From: Liolophura sinensis
Taxonomy: Eukaryota > Mollusca > Polyplacophora > Chitonida > Chitonidae
Direction of reading: 5' to 3'
Assembly (NCBI RefSeq): GCF_032854445.1
Contig: NC_088300.1
Coordinates: forward strand, 61,542,984-61,606,983
Length of the DNA stretch: 64,000 nucleotides
Part shown: positions 34,982 to 48,315 of the stretch, one piece after another
How positions within the stretch are numbered: the first letter of the stretch is position 1
How the letters are laid out: the number at the start of each line of letters is the position of its first letter
Translations under genes and position numbers: made by a program
Notes under the pieces: model-generated
Database searches by the model: none
Told to the model about the DNA's origin: nothing
Seen by the model: only the letters and a program-made list of their open reading frames with translations

Positions 34982-37720
34982 CATTATGTCTGACACAATG
35001 AATATTCCAAAGGAAAAGTTCATGATAGACTCACAAAAGTAAAAAATAGCCCACCTTGTCCTTAACACTAGATTTGGGAACTGTAAATTCCGAAATCCAA
35101 AAACTCTAACGGAAAAGTCCAAGTTGCCTGAAAGGCTAGATTTACGAACAGCAATATCGATATAGTCAACCTGTAGACTTACTAATGGAGAGATGAATTA
35201 TTGTAATGATTTACAACAAAGACTTAAGACCAAAAAGTCGAGCACGATTTAATACCAAGTGAATTCCATAAATCTTTCAATGACGAAGCCATAGAAAAGT
35301 CTATTCATGTAAAGAAGGGCCCGCTCGAATGAAGCCTTCTTACCGTTACGAGCACGTAACTACCAAGACAATCAGTAATGTAGCCATTAAGTCACCATGG
35401 GTCCATTTCTTCTCAAACACAAAAGTTAATGTTATCGTATGCTAATCTCAAATACTATAATTTTTCCCAAGGAGAAAGTTTACCAGAAGGACTGAAAGAG
35501 AGATTCACAATGATTGAAACATTGTACAGAGTATTATAACGCAGGACGCCAGTCGCTGCTTTCATAATTGAATTCATAAAAATTTTCCTAATCGCTTCAA
35601 AATTGAAGCGATCACAAACCGCTAATTTTGAGAGATATATATCTGATTTCAGCGACATGTGAGAAAAGCTAGAAGATCGGTGCAGTGTATGTATATATTG
35701 TAGAAAAAAACCGAAAAAAACCCCTATGATTTCCGTGGACTTATTCTGTGAGAAAAAATAATGTCGCTACAGGTTTACTGACTATTTAACGAGAAAACTT
35801 GTTTATTAATTAGATAAGATTTATGTCAGCTTGAAAAGTTTCCAGGAAAGTAGCTGTGTGGTATGACCCGCTTGTTCCCTAGCATTGCCAACAACGAAAG
35901 TTTACTGCCGGTAAGCTGGGCATTCCCTGATCTCGGCTGACATACTCGCCCAGATTTAATACCTTGCCGGACAAGGGCTATTTGCAGGACCCATCACTCA
36001 CAGTAAGTGTTGTACTGGTAAATATAAACTTTCTTCAGTCGGAATAATGGCATCTCCATTCCGCTACACTATTCGGGCAGAAACGTTATAGAGAGGTTTC
36101 TGCTAGCTGTGGAAATCTCTCTTTTATTTCTTTTTTTTTGCGCATGCAGCGTTACATTGGATGCATTAGAATTCTACTCTTCCGTGAAATTTCCCTAAGT
36201 CATGGTTCCCAGGTTGTTAGAGTGATAAATGGTACCATTTGCAAAAAGAACATCGACGTAAGTGGTAATGGGCAAGCCCTGCCAAACTCATAACTACCCA
36301 TCACGCTAACGCTTCGTGTAGAAGGGTTGACCATTAAAACCAACTCCAAAACCATTACCCTTGTAGCATACATGATAATTGGACGAAAACGTATTCTAGG
36401 ACACAAATTCGTTTTTGGACTGTCTAAAACCCAAAAAACTTGTCACATGAAACGATATATATAACTTCGCGAAGTTCACTTGATAAATTTTAAATGGAAT
36501 TTTTGAGAAAAATATGCATATTGGCGCAAGCTGACTTTGGTGTCAAACTCAACTACTCTCTGGTAGTTGAATATGGATAATTATCATTAAACACAAGAGA
36601 CTTTTAATAATGATTTTGGCAGCATTTATTTTTTCAAATACAGGAAATTATGGTACAAAAGGTAAATGAAGAAATATGATATTGTTAACATTGTCTCAAA
36701 TAATTGCGGAGATAATGGGAAAAGATTGAGCAATATAATTTCTGCAAAATGACCAAAATGTACGTTAGACATCAGGTCTGGAGAAACGTAGAGCAGAAAA
36801 AAAAATATTGAAAATTTCAGAAGTACGGTCAAGTGGGAGTACAAGCCTGGAATTGGCAACTGGATTTTATTAAATGTAATAAGGCATATTTGACAAAACA
36901 TCTCCATTACTCAAGAAAAAAAAACGGCACACGTTTAATATACACAACAGAAGCAATCACAGAAAGGCTTTCTAAATGCAGAGACAGAAAATATACCGGC
37001 ACAGCCAGATCTCTGGGGAGATTCTCCCAATCTCTGGTGATATTCGTGAAATTTCCCTGATTATTCCCCTAGCATGGAGAATGATGACAACACCACTGGA
37101 AGTGTTCTCAGCAATCGGCGTGAAAGATCAAATTATGTGCATTTATCATTTAGTTCTTCAAAATAGAACGACTTCAAGAATTCCTGATTATAATTTTAAA
37201 GCTTTTGCCACACGGTGTCAAGACGGCTGATTGCTAATCGATTTTCATTTCGACAACTGACTGGGGTATTGCCTAGAGATGAACGGCTAAGAGATGGAGA
37301 GATGTGGGTGAGGGAAACGTCAAAATTGCGAATGGGAAAATAACAGGGCACTTTTATTAAGCCTGTCATAGAACCCAATCGCGAATTTAAATCCTAGGCC
37401 AATATTAGTTATTTTTATCTCTCGACCCCCTCGATTATTGCCGAATGTTTAAGGCGTAACCCAGTAACCGAGAGAGTTGCCACAGATTTAAAATTGAGGT
37501 CAGTCACAAAAGTACGGGTTGAATCTGGCATTAAGACACACCGACGCAGGAAAGCTAAAAGATTTGTTGTCAAGATTACCAGACTTACACTCTGTAACAT
37601 ACCTAAGACGATCTCGCAGAGCGATAATTGAGGACATGAACCCGAAAATCTCCTGATCCCTCTTAACCCAAATGAACTAGTGCAAAAATGTCCAGCTTAA
37701 TTCAAAGGGTAACAAATGCG

Positions 37721-37790
37721 CAAGGAGCTGAATCGAACTCACAATCTAAATGGTGGAGTACTCCAACAACAGTTAATGCTTAGTCAGCTC
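37721..37790 (-). repeat. tRNA-like SINE head remnant
   Basis: The reverse complement begins GAGCTGACTAAGCATTAACT and contains GTGAGTTCGATTCAGC, a box-B-like word resembling the heads at 59760 and 1162. No tRNA fold closes. Confidence 0.3.
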
Positions 37791-39275
37791 AGTTTTTCGC
37801 CCAGCCTATGGGAAGCTGATGGTAGACAGTCAAATCGTGCGCTGATGATAACATAATATTACCAACGTAAATGAGCCCATGTCGGAAGTATACCACATGA
37901 TGAGGACCGATTATGAGAGCCTGGAGCTTTATGAGGAACTAATGGTCAAGTGATAATGATTTCGTCATTATAGCGCTGTCGCACCTTCTGCTGGCTATTT
38001 TACCTTAGCATAGTTCAGGAGTCTACACCAGTTTTACCTCTGCGTGAGAGTGACATCATTCTGCGTCCAGAATACGGCAAACGAAACGCGCCGCGTCTGG
38101 TGTATTCAGCATGGTATTCCAGCAAGCTGGTAGCACTGTAACTTTGTTCATATTCTAACATCAGCTTGCTTCAATGAGATATCGCCGTCACGACATGGCC
38201 ATATAGTGTTCAATGTGTTCATAATTCAACCATTGAGCTGTAACCCAACGCCTGATTCCAAAAGAATCGTGAACGCAAATAAGAAAATTTGTGATCCAAG
38301 ACAGAAGATCCCGGTGTACAGGTTGCATCGACTCTAGAAAGCTACACTGTCCAACTCCTTAAGTCGTACAACATTTATTCGTCCAGACTGCACGCAGACA
38401 AACAGATTTTTCTGTAATTAACCTTTGTTCACTTCAGCATTATAATGGCGCAGCGTTTGAGACGCCGTAATACGAGAGCAGTGGAGAATGTCAACTTTTA
38501 TTAATGCGAAGGCGTGCTGAACTCACAGAGCGTTATTCGGTCAACCAATAGTCCTACTTGTGAAGCAGAAGCCATCGTGTGGAATTCGGATCAAATTACA
38601 CAGGTTTGGCAAAATGAAACCATTGAGAACAAAAGCAATCCCAAGACTTTTACCAAGTTTTCCCTTTAGTGTGGTGTAACAAAATGTTTCATCTTCTAAG
38701 GTTTCTTTTGTTTTCATCAGATCCAAGCTGCCATGATCGAAACTTCCAGAAAGGCCCTTTAAATAAATTCAAGTAACTGAGTTAGCAATCATCTCTGCCA
38801 CACAATCACCGATGTTTGTTCACAGTAGGCCTCTTCATGATGACAATGCTAAAATGCTGGTTTGACTTAAAACAGTCTGTTGTAGCCCCAGGAGAAAGGA
38901 ATTAGCGAAGGGAAAAACGTAAGTAAGGGAAAGATCCTCAGACTGGAGCTTCCTTTTCAGTTACGACAAGAAAATTGTCCTCCAGCCGTGAAGTAGGTTC
39001 CGTTTCCGCCCAGATCCACTGATAAAATACGAAAGCTTTTTTTTTGTTTTTTAAAGGAGCTGTTTACAGCTCTATGCGATTTGTAACAAAAGAATACAAT
39101 AGCTTAGCAGCTGACGGCATTCCACAAATCCCTGCTACATATCGCTCTCCGTCAGAGAACATACGGGGATACCATGTTACTATATCAACACGCTTATCTT
39201 AACGTCTACTCAAATGATTAGTACGATATAGTTATAACCACTACTATTAAATGAATGTGTGTAAGCTCCAAACTC

Positions 39276-39397
39276 AATCTGCGGATGGTCATGGGTTTTC
39301 TGACTGCCTTCCCCCATCATAATGCTGGCCGCCGTCGAATAAGTGAAATACTATTGAGAACGGGGTAAAACATCGATCAAATAAGTAAATAAATAAG
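39276..39397 (+). repeat. SINE family A, 3' half
   Basis: TCTGCGGATGGTCATGGG, CATAATGCTGGCCGCCGTCG, AATAAGTGAAATACT and an (AAAT)n-type tail. The head is absent. Confidence 0.85.
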
Positions 39398-39654
39398 TTC
39401 CAAACTCTACACCACAATAAGTAAATCAACAAAAAAAATGATAAGAAATGGCATTGGATTCCAGATGTTTAAGCATTTCCGTCATCAGTCATACCACAGT
39501 TAATGTAAGTGCAGTTCCACAGCATTTTTTTTGTTCACATGATCATTTTAGTTTGCACCGTGAAAATATATATTTAGGTAACTTGACAGCAGCTTACATA
39601 TTTGCTTCAACTTAATTAATACGTGTATAACACTTGGTACGGTAAAACATTTTT

Positions 39655-39781
39655 CCAACCTGCGGATGGTCATGAGTTTTACCGCATGATTTCCTTCCAC
39701 CATAATGCTGGCCGCCTTCGTATCAGTGAAATATTCTTGAATACGAGGTAAAACAGCACTCAAATAAATAAATCAAATAAA
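39655..39781 (+). repeat. SINE family A, 3' half
   Basis: CCTGCGGATGGTCATGAG, CCACCATAATGCTGGCCGCC, GTGAAATATTCTTGAATACG and an AAATAAAT tail. It lies about 260 bp from the previous copy in the same orientation. Confidence 0.85.
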
Positions 39782-39905
39782 TGTAAAGCATTTTTCAGAC
39801 TTTTGCTGCTCATCAGTTTAATACTGGTAAGGTGATTCTGCTTTGATTAAAACCATACGTTACAGAATACACCTTTTACAGATCTGACCTGATTCTGTCA
39901 AAATG

Positions 39906-40146
39906 CATCAGGCTTTGACATATTTAAACTGCCAGCCATGCCTAAGGCTAGATTTAAGTCGAAGGCTATCTCTGTCTAACAATGGCATCAGGTTGTAACA
40001 TGTTACAACCGAAAGACTATAGGGCTAGATTTCAGTCTAAGGTTATCTCTGTCTAAGAATGGCATCAGGTTTTAACATGTTTTGAGCTGCAAAACTATGC
40101 CTGTAGGGCTTGATTTCAGTTTAAGGATATCTCTGTCCAACGAGGG
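39906..40146 (+). repeat. triplicated ~80-bp tandem unit
   Basis: The word CATCAGG starts at 39906, 39986 and 40063. Each unit continues TT(G/T)TAACATGTT-like sequence, AGGGCT(A/T)GATTTCAGTCTAA, and ATCTCTGTC(T/C)AA before the next CATCAGG or its equivalent. Confidence 0.85.
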
Positions 40147-41916
40147 CAGTATCTGTTAGTGACAACATAATCTTCACGTGGACAGATTCAGTGCACTGCT
40201 GAACTCAAGCGTTACCACATAGCTTTTTACGTTCCATTCATCACATGTGAATCGAAGTACACAAGGTAACGCCGTGTTCAAAGGGGGATTGATATGGATA
40301 AGGCCTGGAGATGAGCCAGAGATTTGGCTATGAGAGACTCTCCTGCTGGAGATCGGAATGCTCCTATCGTGAGAAATGTACAGCTTGGCAAAACAGAAAC
40401 CTAGCCAGCTGACTATCCCAGCATAATGACCGACAACTGGGATAATCTCTGACTATCATTACGAGATCGATCACCGGATAAAAACAGGGAAATTGGACTT
40501 GTGATATATCGGAGTTGTCGGTTGTAACCCTGGAGAAGAGTCAGTCTGTGTTCCAATTGCTCCCTAGAAAGCAACGGCCACGCGGTCTTCCGGTAAACTA
40601 GCTACGACCCACAGAGGTTTGCCGTCCCCTTGGACACAGGTTTCGATTACGTTCAATTCAGCACTGTTTTTTTGTGGCCGAGATCTGTGACCCTTGAGGA
40701 CTCCATTTTAGAAAGGGTTTCTTCGTTACCGTCTAGATAACAGTTTACTCCCATTTGTCATTTTCCACATACGGTTTTGCGGTCGTAAATTTTGTAATAC
40801 AGGATGTCTTTTTTTCTCTGACGAGAAATATGATTGTGTGGAATGATATGTATTGCGTGCGTTTGAAGAAAACGGATCTGACCAGAGGCTTACATGAAGA
40901 GAAATCTGCTTGTCTATTCGCATCTTATTCATTTTTTACTTTCCTCCACGGGATATGTGATTTAAAACTTTGCTATTTACTTAATTTCCATCTAGCGGCT
41001 TGAACCAAATCCTCTGCTTTGTCGTCATATAAAACGCAAGCTTTGTTCTAGGTATGTCTTCAGGGACTGCATCCGCTGAGTTTGAAGAAAAAAGGAATAG
41101 AAATTGTATTTAGAGATCAAAAGCCCATTACTTTATAACAGCTTCGGGCCGTCATATAGCAGCTCTAAGGGAGCCCGGAAGGGTAAAATTGTTTTGAAAG
41201 TTTGATTGCCATTCATGCTGGCATCAGGGTTGGTGAGTACATGTGTATTTACAGTTTGACGCGCATTAAAATCCCCACAGTGCGATATTGCCAAGAAAGT
41301 ACCAAGACATATAACGTTTATATTACATGTTAAATGCTCTCGAAGCCGTCCCTGATCTAGCAATTCACGGACGTAATCCTTTTATTTTCTCCCTAAAAAC
41401 CTACCATGAAATTCGATTGTCCAGATTTTAAGCTTATCTTCAAAGAGCGGTGAAAAGAAAAGCGGTAATACCATTTGCTTGATGAGAAGATTACAATAGC
41501 AACGGGCCATCAGAGAAAAGAAAAGATTGTACTATTTTCTCCGGCAGATAAAGTCCCATTTGTTTAATGGGAGCATCCATCGGTCAACTAAAATATCCCC
41601 TTTGCTGCGCTTTAGCTTAATGTGATATTAGTGGTAAATAGAAAATAGATGACGAGATATACAGTACAAACGGCCAAAATGTATAACGGAGGTTAGAAAA
41701 CGTAAATCCTCCCAGCCTAGATGCTGTCAGCGGATAACACAACTGATTACATATTGATATTCATAGACAAAGATGACCTGGTTATTTTGGCGTCCAAGAA
41801 AATGACTCTCAGAAATTAAGAATTAAGGTATTCGGGTTGTTGCCAGCGTGACAAGAGTGAACAAGAACCCAAAGCCAATGTCTGGAGGTTCTTAACGCAG
41901 TCAAAGATGTGCACGT

Positions 41917-42047
41917 TATTTATTTATTTGATTGGTGTTTTACGCCGTATTCAAGAATATTTCACTTATACGACGGCGGCCAGCATTATGATAGGAGGAA
42001 ACCCGGCAGAGCCCGGAGGAAACCTACGACCATCCGCAGGTTGCTGG
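41917..42047 (-). repeat. SINE family A, well-preserved 3' half
   Basis: On the plus strand: TTTATTTATTTGATTGGTG + TTTTACGCCGTATTCAAGAA + TATTTCACTTATACGACGGC + GGCCAGCATTATG, then GGAGGAAACC and GACCATCCGCAGGTTGCTGG. One of the cleanest copies in the window. Confidence 0.9.
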
Positions 42048-42432
42048 TGAGGATGTGCGCTTTAAGGCGACAAAGAAATTCCCAAACAAAGTCTAGTGAG
42101 AATGTAAGAAAATGTCATGTGAAGGTATGGGAAGTCATCAGTAAGTCAAGCAAAGGTCAAAATATATAATATAATAAACCTCAGAGTAAATTCTTCATAC
42201 CTTTAATGTACATACGGTTCAGTGTGGTCGTAATGACCAGTTTGTTAATCTGGCCAACCACGGTCATGGACACATAGAGGGGAATGCTACAGAGAAATTA
42301 CAATAGCCCTTCTGCGAGGAACGACCACAGATTCCTTATTCTTCAAATAGTTGACACCATAGTTTGTTACATCAGCAAAGACAAAACACAGGTATCAGGT
42401 GCTAATAAGGCAGGCGAAACAGGCACAGATAA

Positions 42433-42434
42433 AG

Positions 42435-42484
<50 letters not shown>
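42433..42484. repeat. (TA)n microsatellite
   Basis: About 26 uninterrupted TA repeats. Reading frames encoding poly(Tyr-Ile) across it are artefacts. Confidence 0.95.
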
Positions 42485-42486
<2 letters not shown>

Positions 42487-43835
42487 ACAACACGATAATG
42501 ACACACTCGGTGTTTTGGTGGTTTAAACACTCGCTGTCGGCAGGTGAACTACATGGGAAGTATGTTGAAATTTTGGCAGCTGTTTTTTTTATATTAACGG
42601 TGAAAATCGAAAGAGAATAAATATCTGAACCCTTCCTGATACACGCGAGATTTCACCTATTTTGACAGCATGTGTTGTACTTCTAGCATGCACTATGCTC
42701 GGAAGAATCAGATATTGCGTTCTGACACTTTAAACAGTTCAACCACGTCGAAGATTAAGGTTAAATCAGATCCGTTTGTTTTGTTGATATGCCTAATGTA
42801 CGTTACCTTTACAATGGAATGTGTCGCTATACAGATACATATCACGAAGTCCTAGCTATTCACAGTCTGGGCGATTGGCCTAGGATTAGTTTAACTCTAA
42901 CACTCTTTCAGGTATAACCTCAAGTCAGGCGGTTTGTCAATTTTCTGGCCCCCCGGGCACTCTGCTTTTTTCCTGTCCTAAACCTGACGTCAGATAAATG
43001 GAAAGCTCGCAGCATTAAATAAATATGTCCCACTCCTGCTTAACCTAACAAACTAAAGTGTTCTCTTGGCGAAAATAACAACACCACCACCAAAAATAAA
43101 AGCAGCAACAACATCAAAAACTCTAGGGAGAAACGAAAGACAGGCACGGAGAGGCTAAAGGGCGGAAGCAAAGGGCAGTGATCTGCATATATAATAGGGG
43201 TGTTCCACTGATGAAACATCGGTTGCTAAAGATTCAAATACAGAATATCGTGAAGCAAAAGAGCACTGCGGAACGAAACATGGAACTGTTATATACGACG
43301 TGTGCAGTTATGCGGTTTTGCGGAACGCGGCATTCTGCAATGCTAAGAATACGGTCTATTTTTACAGACGCTTTTTGTCTGCAGTGAGCTGCACTCTCTG
43401 TAGGCTGACAAACGCGATATAAAATTGCTGCGCGAATCTGAAAATACAACACTCATGGGATACATGGCTGTGGTATGATCTGATATATCATGGTGTTCCG
43501 TGGAGCATGACTTGGAACATGCACAAATCAGCGTTCTGTTGCTGCAACATGGCTTTCTCTGTGGGAAACGACATGCCTTCAAGGTGCACAGATATGACAT
43601 ACATATGCCGCTTCGCAGAGCGAAACATAAAACAGTCATAATGTAGATGACATACGATATAATTGATAATAACGCTCCGAGGTACACATTACATACTCAA
43701 GAGGTGCGCACATACACACATTAGGTTTAGAAAACTGAATTGTTATTTTTGCAGTTGGGAGATATATAATGGAAACTGTAAATGACAGATGTGAAAAGTA
43801 TCAATGACTACACAGAGAAAACCGCACATCATTGT

Positions 43836-43920
43836 GATTTATTTACTTGATTGTTGCTTCAAGCAATAGTTATTAATACTTTTTTCACTTATTCGATGCC
43901 GGTCAGTTTTATGGGTTGGC
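43836..43920 (-). repeat. SINE family A tail, degenerate
   Basis: GATTTATTTACTTGATTG, TTTTTTCACTTATTCGATGC and CGGTCAGTTTTATGGG follow the family-A order in reverse complement. Confidence 0.55.
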
Positions 43921-44526
43921 ATGTGGCTTACAGATATGCACACTGGCCATACTGGTAGAAGACAAATAATCTTCAACGAACGTTAGATCTTGCATAAGGT
44001 CATAGGAGTGTGGCCGACCGCTGAATGGCACCAAAGCCCCACAAGCAGTGAGGGCGAGGAAATGGATGGTGATGGAAAGTTAAAATCGTTGACTGCTTTA
44101 TATTTGGCTGCTAAGTTCGAAAAGGGAAGATAACTGGTTATATGTACCACTCAGCCACGGCTTGCTTAAAAGCATAAAATTGCATGAAAAATTACTGTCC
44201 AACCCAAGAGTTGGATTCAAATATGTCGGCAATGGGCCGATAGGATTACATCGAGAGACCACATTAAATTTTTAACGCTAAGCATTATTATAATTGGGAT
44301 GAGTATAAACTGCCTTGTATAAATGTTTTAAATTCAGGAACGTCTTAAGGCAAGTGTCTTGATTTCATATTCCCTTTAGACGCTTATCATCATAGGGATC
44401 AAATATAAAATCCAGGAATGGATATTGGATATTAAATACTTTGTATAGGGTCATTTTGAAGATGTTGCCAGAACACAAAAATCAACTCTTAAACTGTTTT
44501 TAATGTGGTATCATTTTGCCGCGCAA

Positions 44527-44570
44527 TAGGGATTCGGGTCCATGCTGAACAGACTACTGTTCTCTTGCAA
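44527..44570 (+). repeat. repeat F fragment
   Basis: GGGATTCGGGTCCATGCTGA + ACAGACTACTGTTCTCTTGC resembles the last 45 bp of copies 23794 and 25383. Confidence 0.4.
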
Positions 44571-44799
44571 TCCACAAACAATATGTACAATCAACTATCG
44601 TAGTCATTCCACAAATTATAGACTAGAAAGCTGTAAGGCTTCAAAACTGATTTAGGTGGGGATGGTTCACTGCTCGATGACACTCAATGTTAACGGATTC
44701 TGTTCCGTCAGAGTGTTGACAATATAAACCATACCAAGCAGACTTCCACAGTGAGGTTTTAGCGTTCAGGTTCAGTCCCCAGTTAGGTGACATAAAACA

Positions 44800-44945
44800 T
44801 TATTTATTTTTTTATTCTTTTGGGGTTTCACTCCGTACTCAAGACTATTTAACATATACAACGGTGGCCAGCATTATTGTGGGAGGAAACAGTTCAAAGC
44901 TCGGCGTAACCTATGGCTTTTCACAGATCACTGACAGACCTTCAC
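44800..44945 (-). repeat. SINE family A, 3' half
   Basis: TCCGTACTCAAGACTATTTA, ACAACGGTGGCCAGCATTAT, TGTGGGAGGAAAC and CACTGACAGACCTTCACAGG in family order on the minus strand. Confidence 0.75.
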
Positions 44946-46168
44946 AGGTGCATGCGACCTGTGAGGAATCTAGCATGAGCTGAACTCTCAGCGATCGCAA
45001 TGGTGAGAGGTTCCTTGGTCATTTTGCAACTAGCAACCCAGCTACTAGTCTACGAAGGCCTACATAAGACATTGCAATTGGCAGTCTTGGTACGTGGGGA
45101 CGTGGGTCGCTGGTGGTCGACATGAAGGGATAGGCTAAGTTCAGCTCGGCCCGTTAGTCAGTTTTCCGTAACTGAATATCATGGCGTAGCGTTGGACAAA
45201 ATATGACTTGCGAAGATCAGGGCTTCTTTACTACACACCGACTATTTAACTTTGCAAATGGGGCTCAAAAGAACCTCGGGCGTGCAAGAAGCTTTTCGGA
45301 GGGACTGCGGGACTTCTGGTATTTAACAACTGTCAACAGCCTAAAACCATTCGTCACGATTTGCAAACTAGACGTGAATTACTCCTCAAGTGTATCGAGG
45401 AAAACTTTCGCCAAAGAAGAAACACAACCGACGGCGTTTCCGTGAGACGGGGCGAAAACACAATAACAAAGTAATTATTGTACTTCATGTCGGCATGATG
45501 CAACACTCACCGTTGTTTCCGGAAGCGAACTCTACCGGTACACGGCAAAAAGTTTATATTTAGAAAAAGAATGTAACCAATTTTGCATATGATATGTGGA
45601 ACAACAACATCTGGTTAAAAAGACTGAAATCACGCTGGAATAAAGACCCTAATCTGTAGGCGGGAAAATTGCCACTGTGTGTGTTTCCCGATGGTGAAGG
45701 AGGGTAACAATTCAAACGCGACAGTTGTATGACTGGTGTTGTGTCAATGGTTAATGAATCAAAAATTTATTTGTAGAGATAAATGTATCTCGGAAATCGA
45801 GTTTTGACAAACCAACAAAGGCGGTTTGAAAACTTGTATCTAATCACAAAAGTCCTACGACGTGTAATAACAGCCACTTGTCAATGCTTGCCTGAGTTCG
45901 TTGTATTACTCCATCTCTTAAGGACATCCGGCTCTGCACGCATTAACAAACACCATAAAATGCGTTGAATCAAATGAATGGTAATAAGCACTCTTTTACG
46001 GTGAAACACAAAATTGGAACGCATGCAGTAAATTGTAATGCATGCAGCTATATATGCCGAGCGTAACGTGTACGGTTCGGAGCAGTGGTCCAAATCAAGA
46101 TGGAGCGGGATGTTGGTATGAGGGGTGAAGATAACACAATTGAACATGGTGTGTTGGTTCATTTGTAC

Positions 46169-46205
46169 CTCCGAACAGGAAATTTTCGACATTTCCTGTT
46201 CGGAG
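46169..46205. repeat. perfect inverted repeat, 15-bp arms, 7-nt loop
   Basis: CTCCGAACAGGAAAT (46169-46183) and ATTTCCTGTTCGGAG (46191-46205) are exact reverse complements around TTTCGAC. No T-run follows on either strand and the site is intronic, so it is a hairpin-forming sequence without a known role. Confidence 0.85.
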
Positions 46206-46298
46206 CTACAACTAGTTTTAGGTGAACTGAGAGGCAGTTAACAGTCTACAACGTTCGTGGGGTTATATGAAATTCGTTGGATATCACCAAGAAAAATA

Positions 46299-46358
46299 GG
46301 TCATATAAATGAAATACTACGGGAGTACGGCGCTAAACGCCAATCATTCAGTTAAACA
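46299..46358 (+). repeat. SINE tail fragment (A-like)
   Basis: GGTCATATAAATGAAATACT, GGGAGTACGGCGCTAAACGC and CAATCATTCAG. Confidence 0.5.
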
Positions 46359-48315
46359 TTATGTAATTTTTTTTCAAAGCTGTTCACATTACTTTGTAGT
46401 GATAAAACCATGAATTTGTCATTGTTCCCACCCCCAAGCCCGATGAAGTGACAATTTACCCAGAGTCGGAGACGAAGAAACAGCTACTGTGGATTTTGTT
46501 GTTACAGGCGAGACGAGGTCAAAAAGTACCGGAACTTCACGACCAACTGTGGAAAGACAGTTTCCATCGTTTATTTTCTTCTTGTTACACATGATGCTTA
46601 TCGGATATCACGCCTTCCGGCTACACAGTTTTGATTAAGAGCAAATTCTAGAGAAAACAGAATGCTCCAAAAGACAGCAGAGCACGAAGCAAAATTTCGC
46701 TCGTCTAGGAATTTCAATCCATCATCCATCATCGGTTTAAAAAAAAGTGGTAAATTGGATTTCTGCTACCCAGAACCAGTGGCTTGTTGTATTGGGGTAA
46801 TCCAATTTAGTGGTGAATAGATTATAGCTACTCGGAGCTGGCAAAACCGATAATGAAAAGGCTCACAGATTTTGCTGAAAAAATTCCCTTCCAAAAACAT
46901 GGACACTGACAATTCCCGAAGACAGATCAGCCGAACTTTGAATTTTGACTTTCTTTCTAATGATTTCGAAACACGGATAAAAGAATAATCTAGGTTGATC
47001 TTATGGGTAAAACTGTCAGAAATCGGATCGCTGAAGTGATGGAATTATATAAATAAAAGATAACTAGCCAAATATATGGTCGAAAAATAATCCACATTAA
47101 GAAAGTATCAATCTGCGTATCGCTCTGGTCACAGGAGTTTCATCACATATTATTAAAAAAAACAGGACCTTATTGATTTTCGTTTAACAACCGCGGCGTG
47201 ATATTGAATATAATGACAAACCAAGTTTAGCACTGGCGGTTAAGAGTGGGAGGTGGACGGTTTATAACTCAAGAGGCACGATGGCAACGATATAAGGCCT
47301 GAATTGTAATTAGGCCACAGAGCCATGATTTTCTAGATGACGTGTGTGCAGTAATTTCTGACTATGTTTAAATTATTGTTTAACCTCCTGCCGTAAACCG
47401 GAATTTAACTCTGTGCACTGATTTTTTTTTTACTTTTGCTGGACAGTCTGAATTGTAATTTTGTCCGTCGGTTTACACTGAAGATCGAAAAGGTAGGCAA
47501 GTTATTTAAAAAGAAATGTATTATACAGGCGTTTTACTAGCAAGTCTTCGTGATAGCAGTTATGCTCCGCTTACTCCTGCTGCACAGTTTGAAACATAAT
47601 TGAAGGTAATTATCACGCAGGTCACGCAGGTATCCCGATGTACTCGTATTTAGTTTCTCCCAAGAAAAGGTGTACCGTGAGGAAAATTCAAGAAACTTAA
47701 AATGGATACGACATACACTCCTCTTAGAGACAACTGAACTGTAAAATAGCTGTCATAAGTAAATAGGTGGTGCGAATTCTGGGAAAAATATGGTTTCTAG
47801 CTTTCGGCAGTTTTCCATGCAAAGTGCGCTTTAACAGCTGTTACCAACCAACGAAGCAGAAAACTGTAATAGATGTTTTGACAAGCCTTAACTAGTGGCT
47901 GTCTGAATTGTCCTGACACATATCTTCACCGCGATGTAGAGGCACGTTAGGTATGAGCAACATAAGCTTTCTATTCGGGTGGTGTCCAACATACACAGCA
48001 CGAACACGTGAGCTCTAGCCCCTACTTGTAAGTGTCTACACCGCTTACTTTATACGTACATACTTTTTAAGGCTTGTAGAAATTGTACGTATACATGAGA
48101 GAGTTTCAGACTACTTTTACTACAGTCTGTGCGAGGGAATGTTTGCCGGGAAGGCAGGCAAAGAGATGGTTTAAATAAATAATTAAAGGGTTTTCTGTGT
48201 ATAAAAGTCTTGTCTGATTTGGTTCTCGTAATCCCGTAATCGTATATAAAAGAACCTTTTCCCACAACTACGCCAAGGTAAACATACAGCTGTAAAGGTT
48301 CCAATTAATCTATCG

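Noticed and set aside
42399-42526. Open frames with Tyr-Ile repeats
   Set aside because: Translation of the (TA)n microsatellite.
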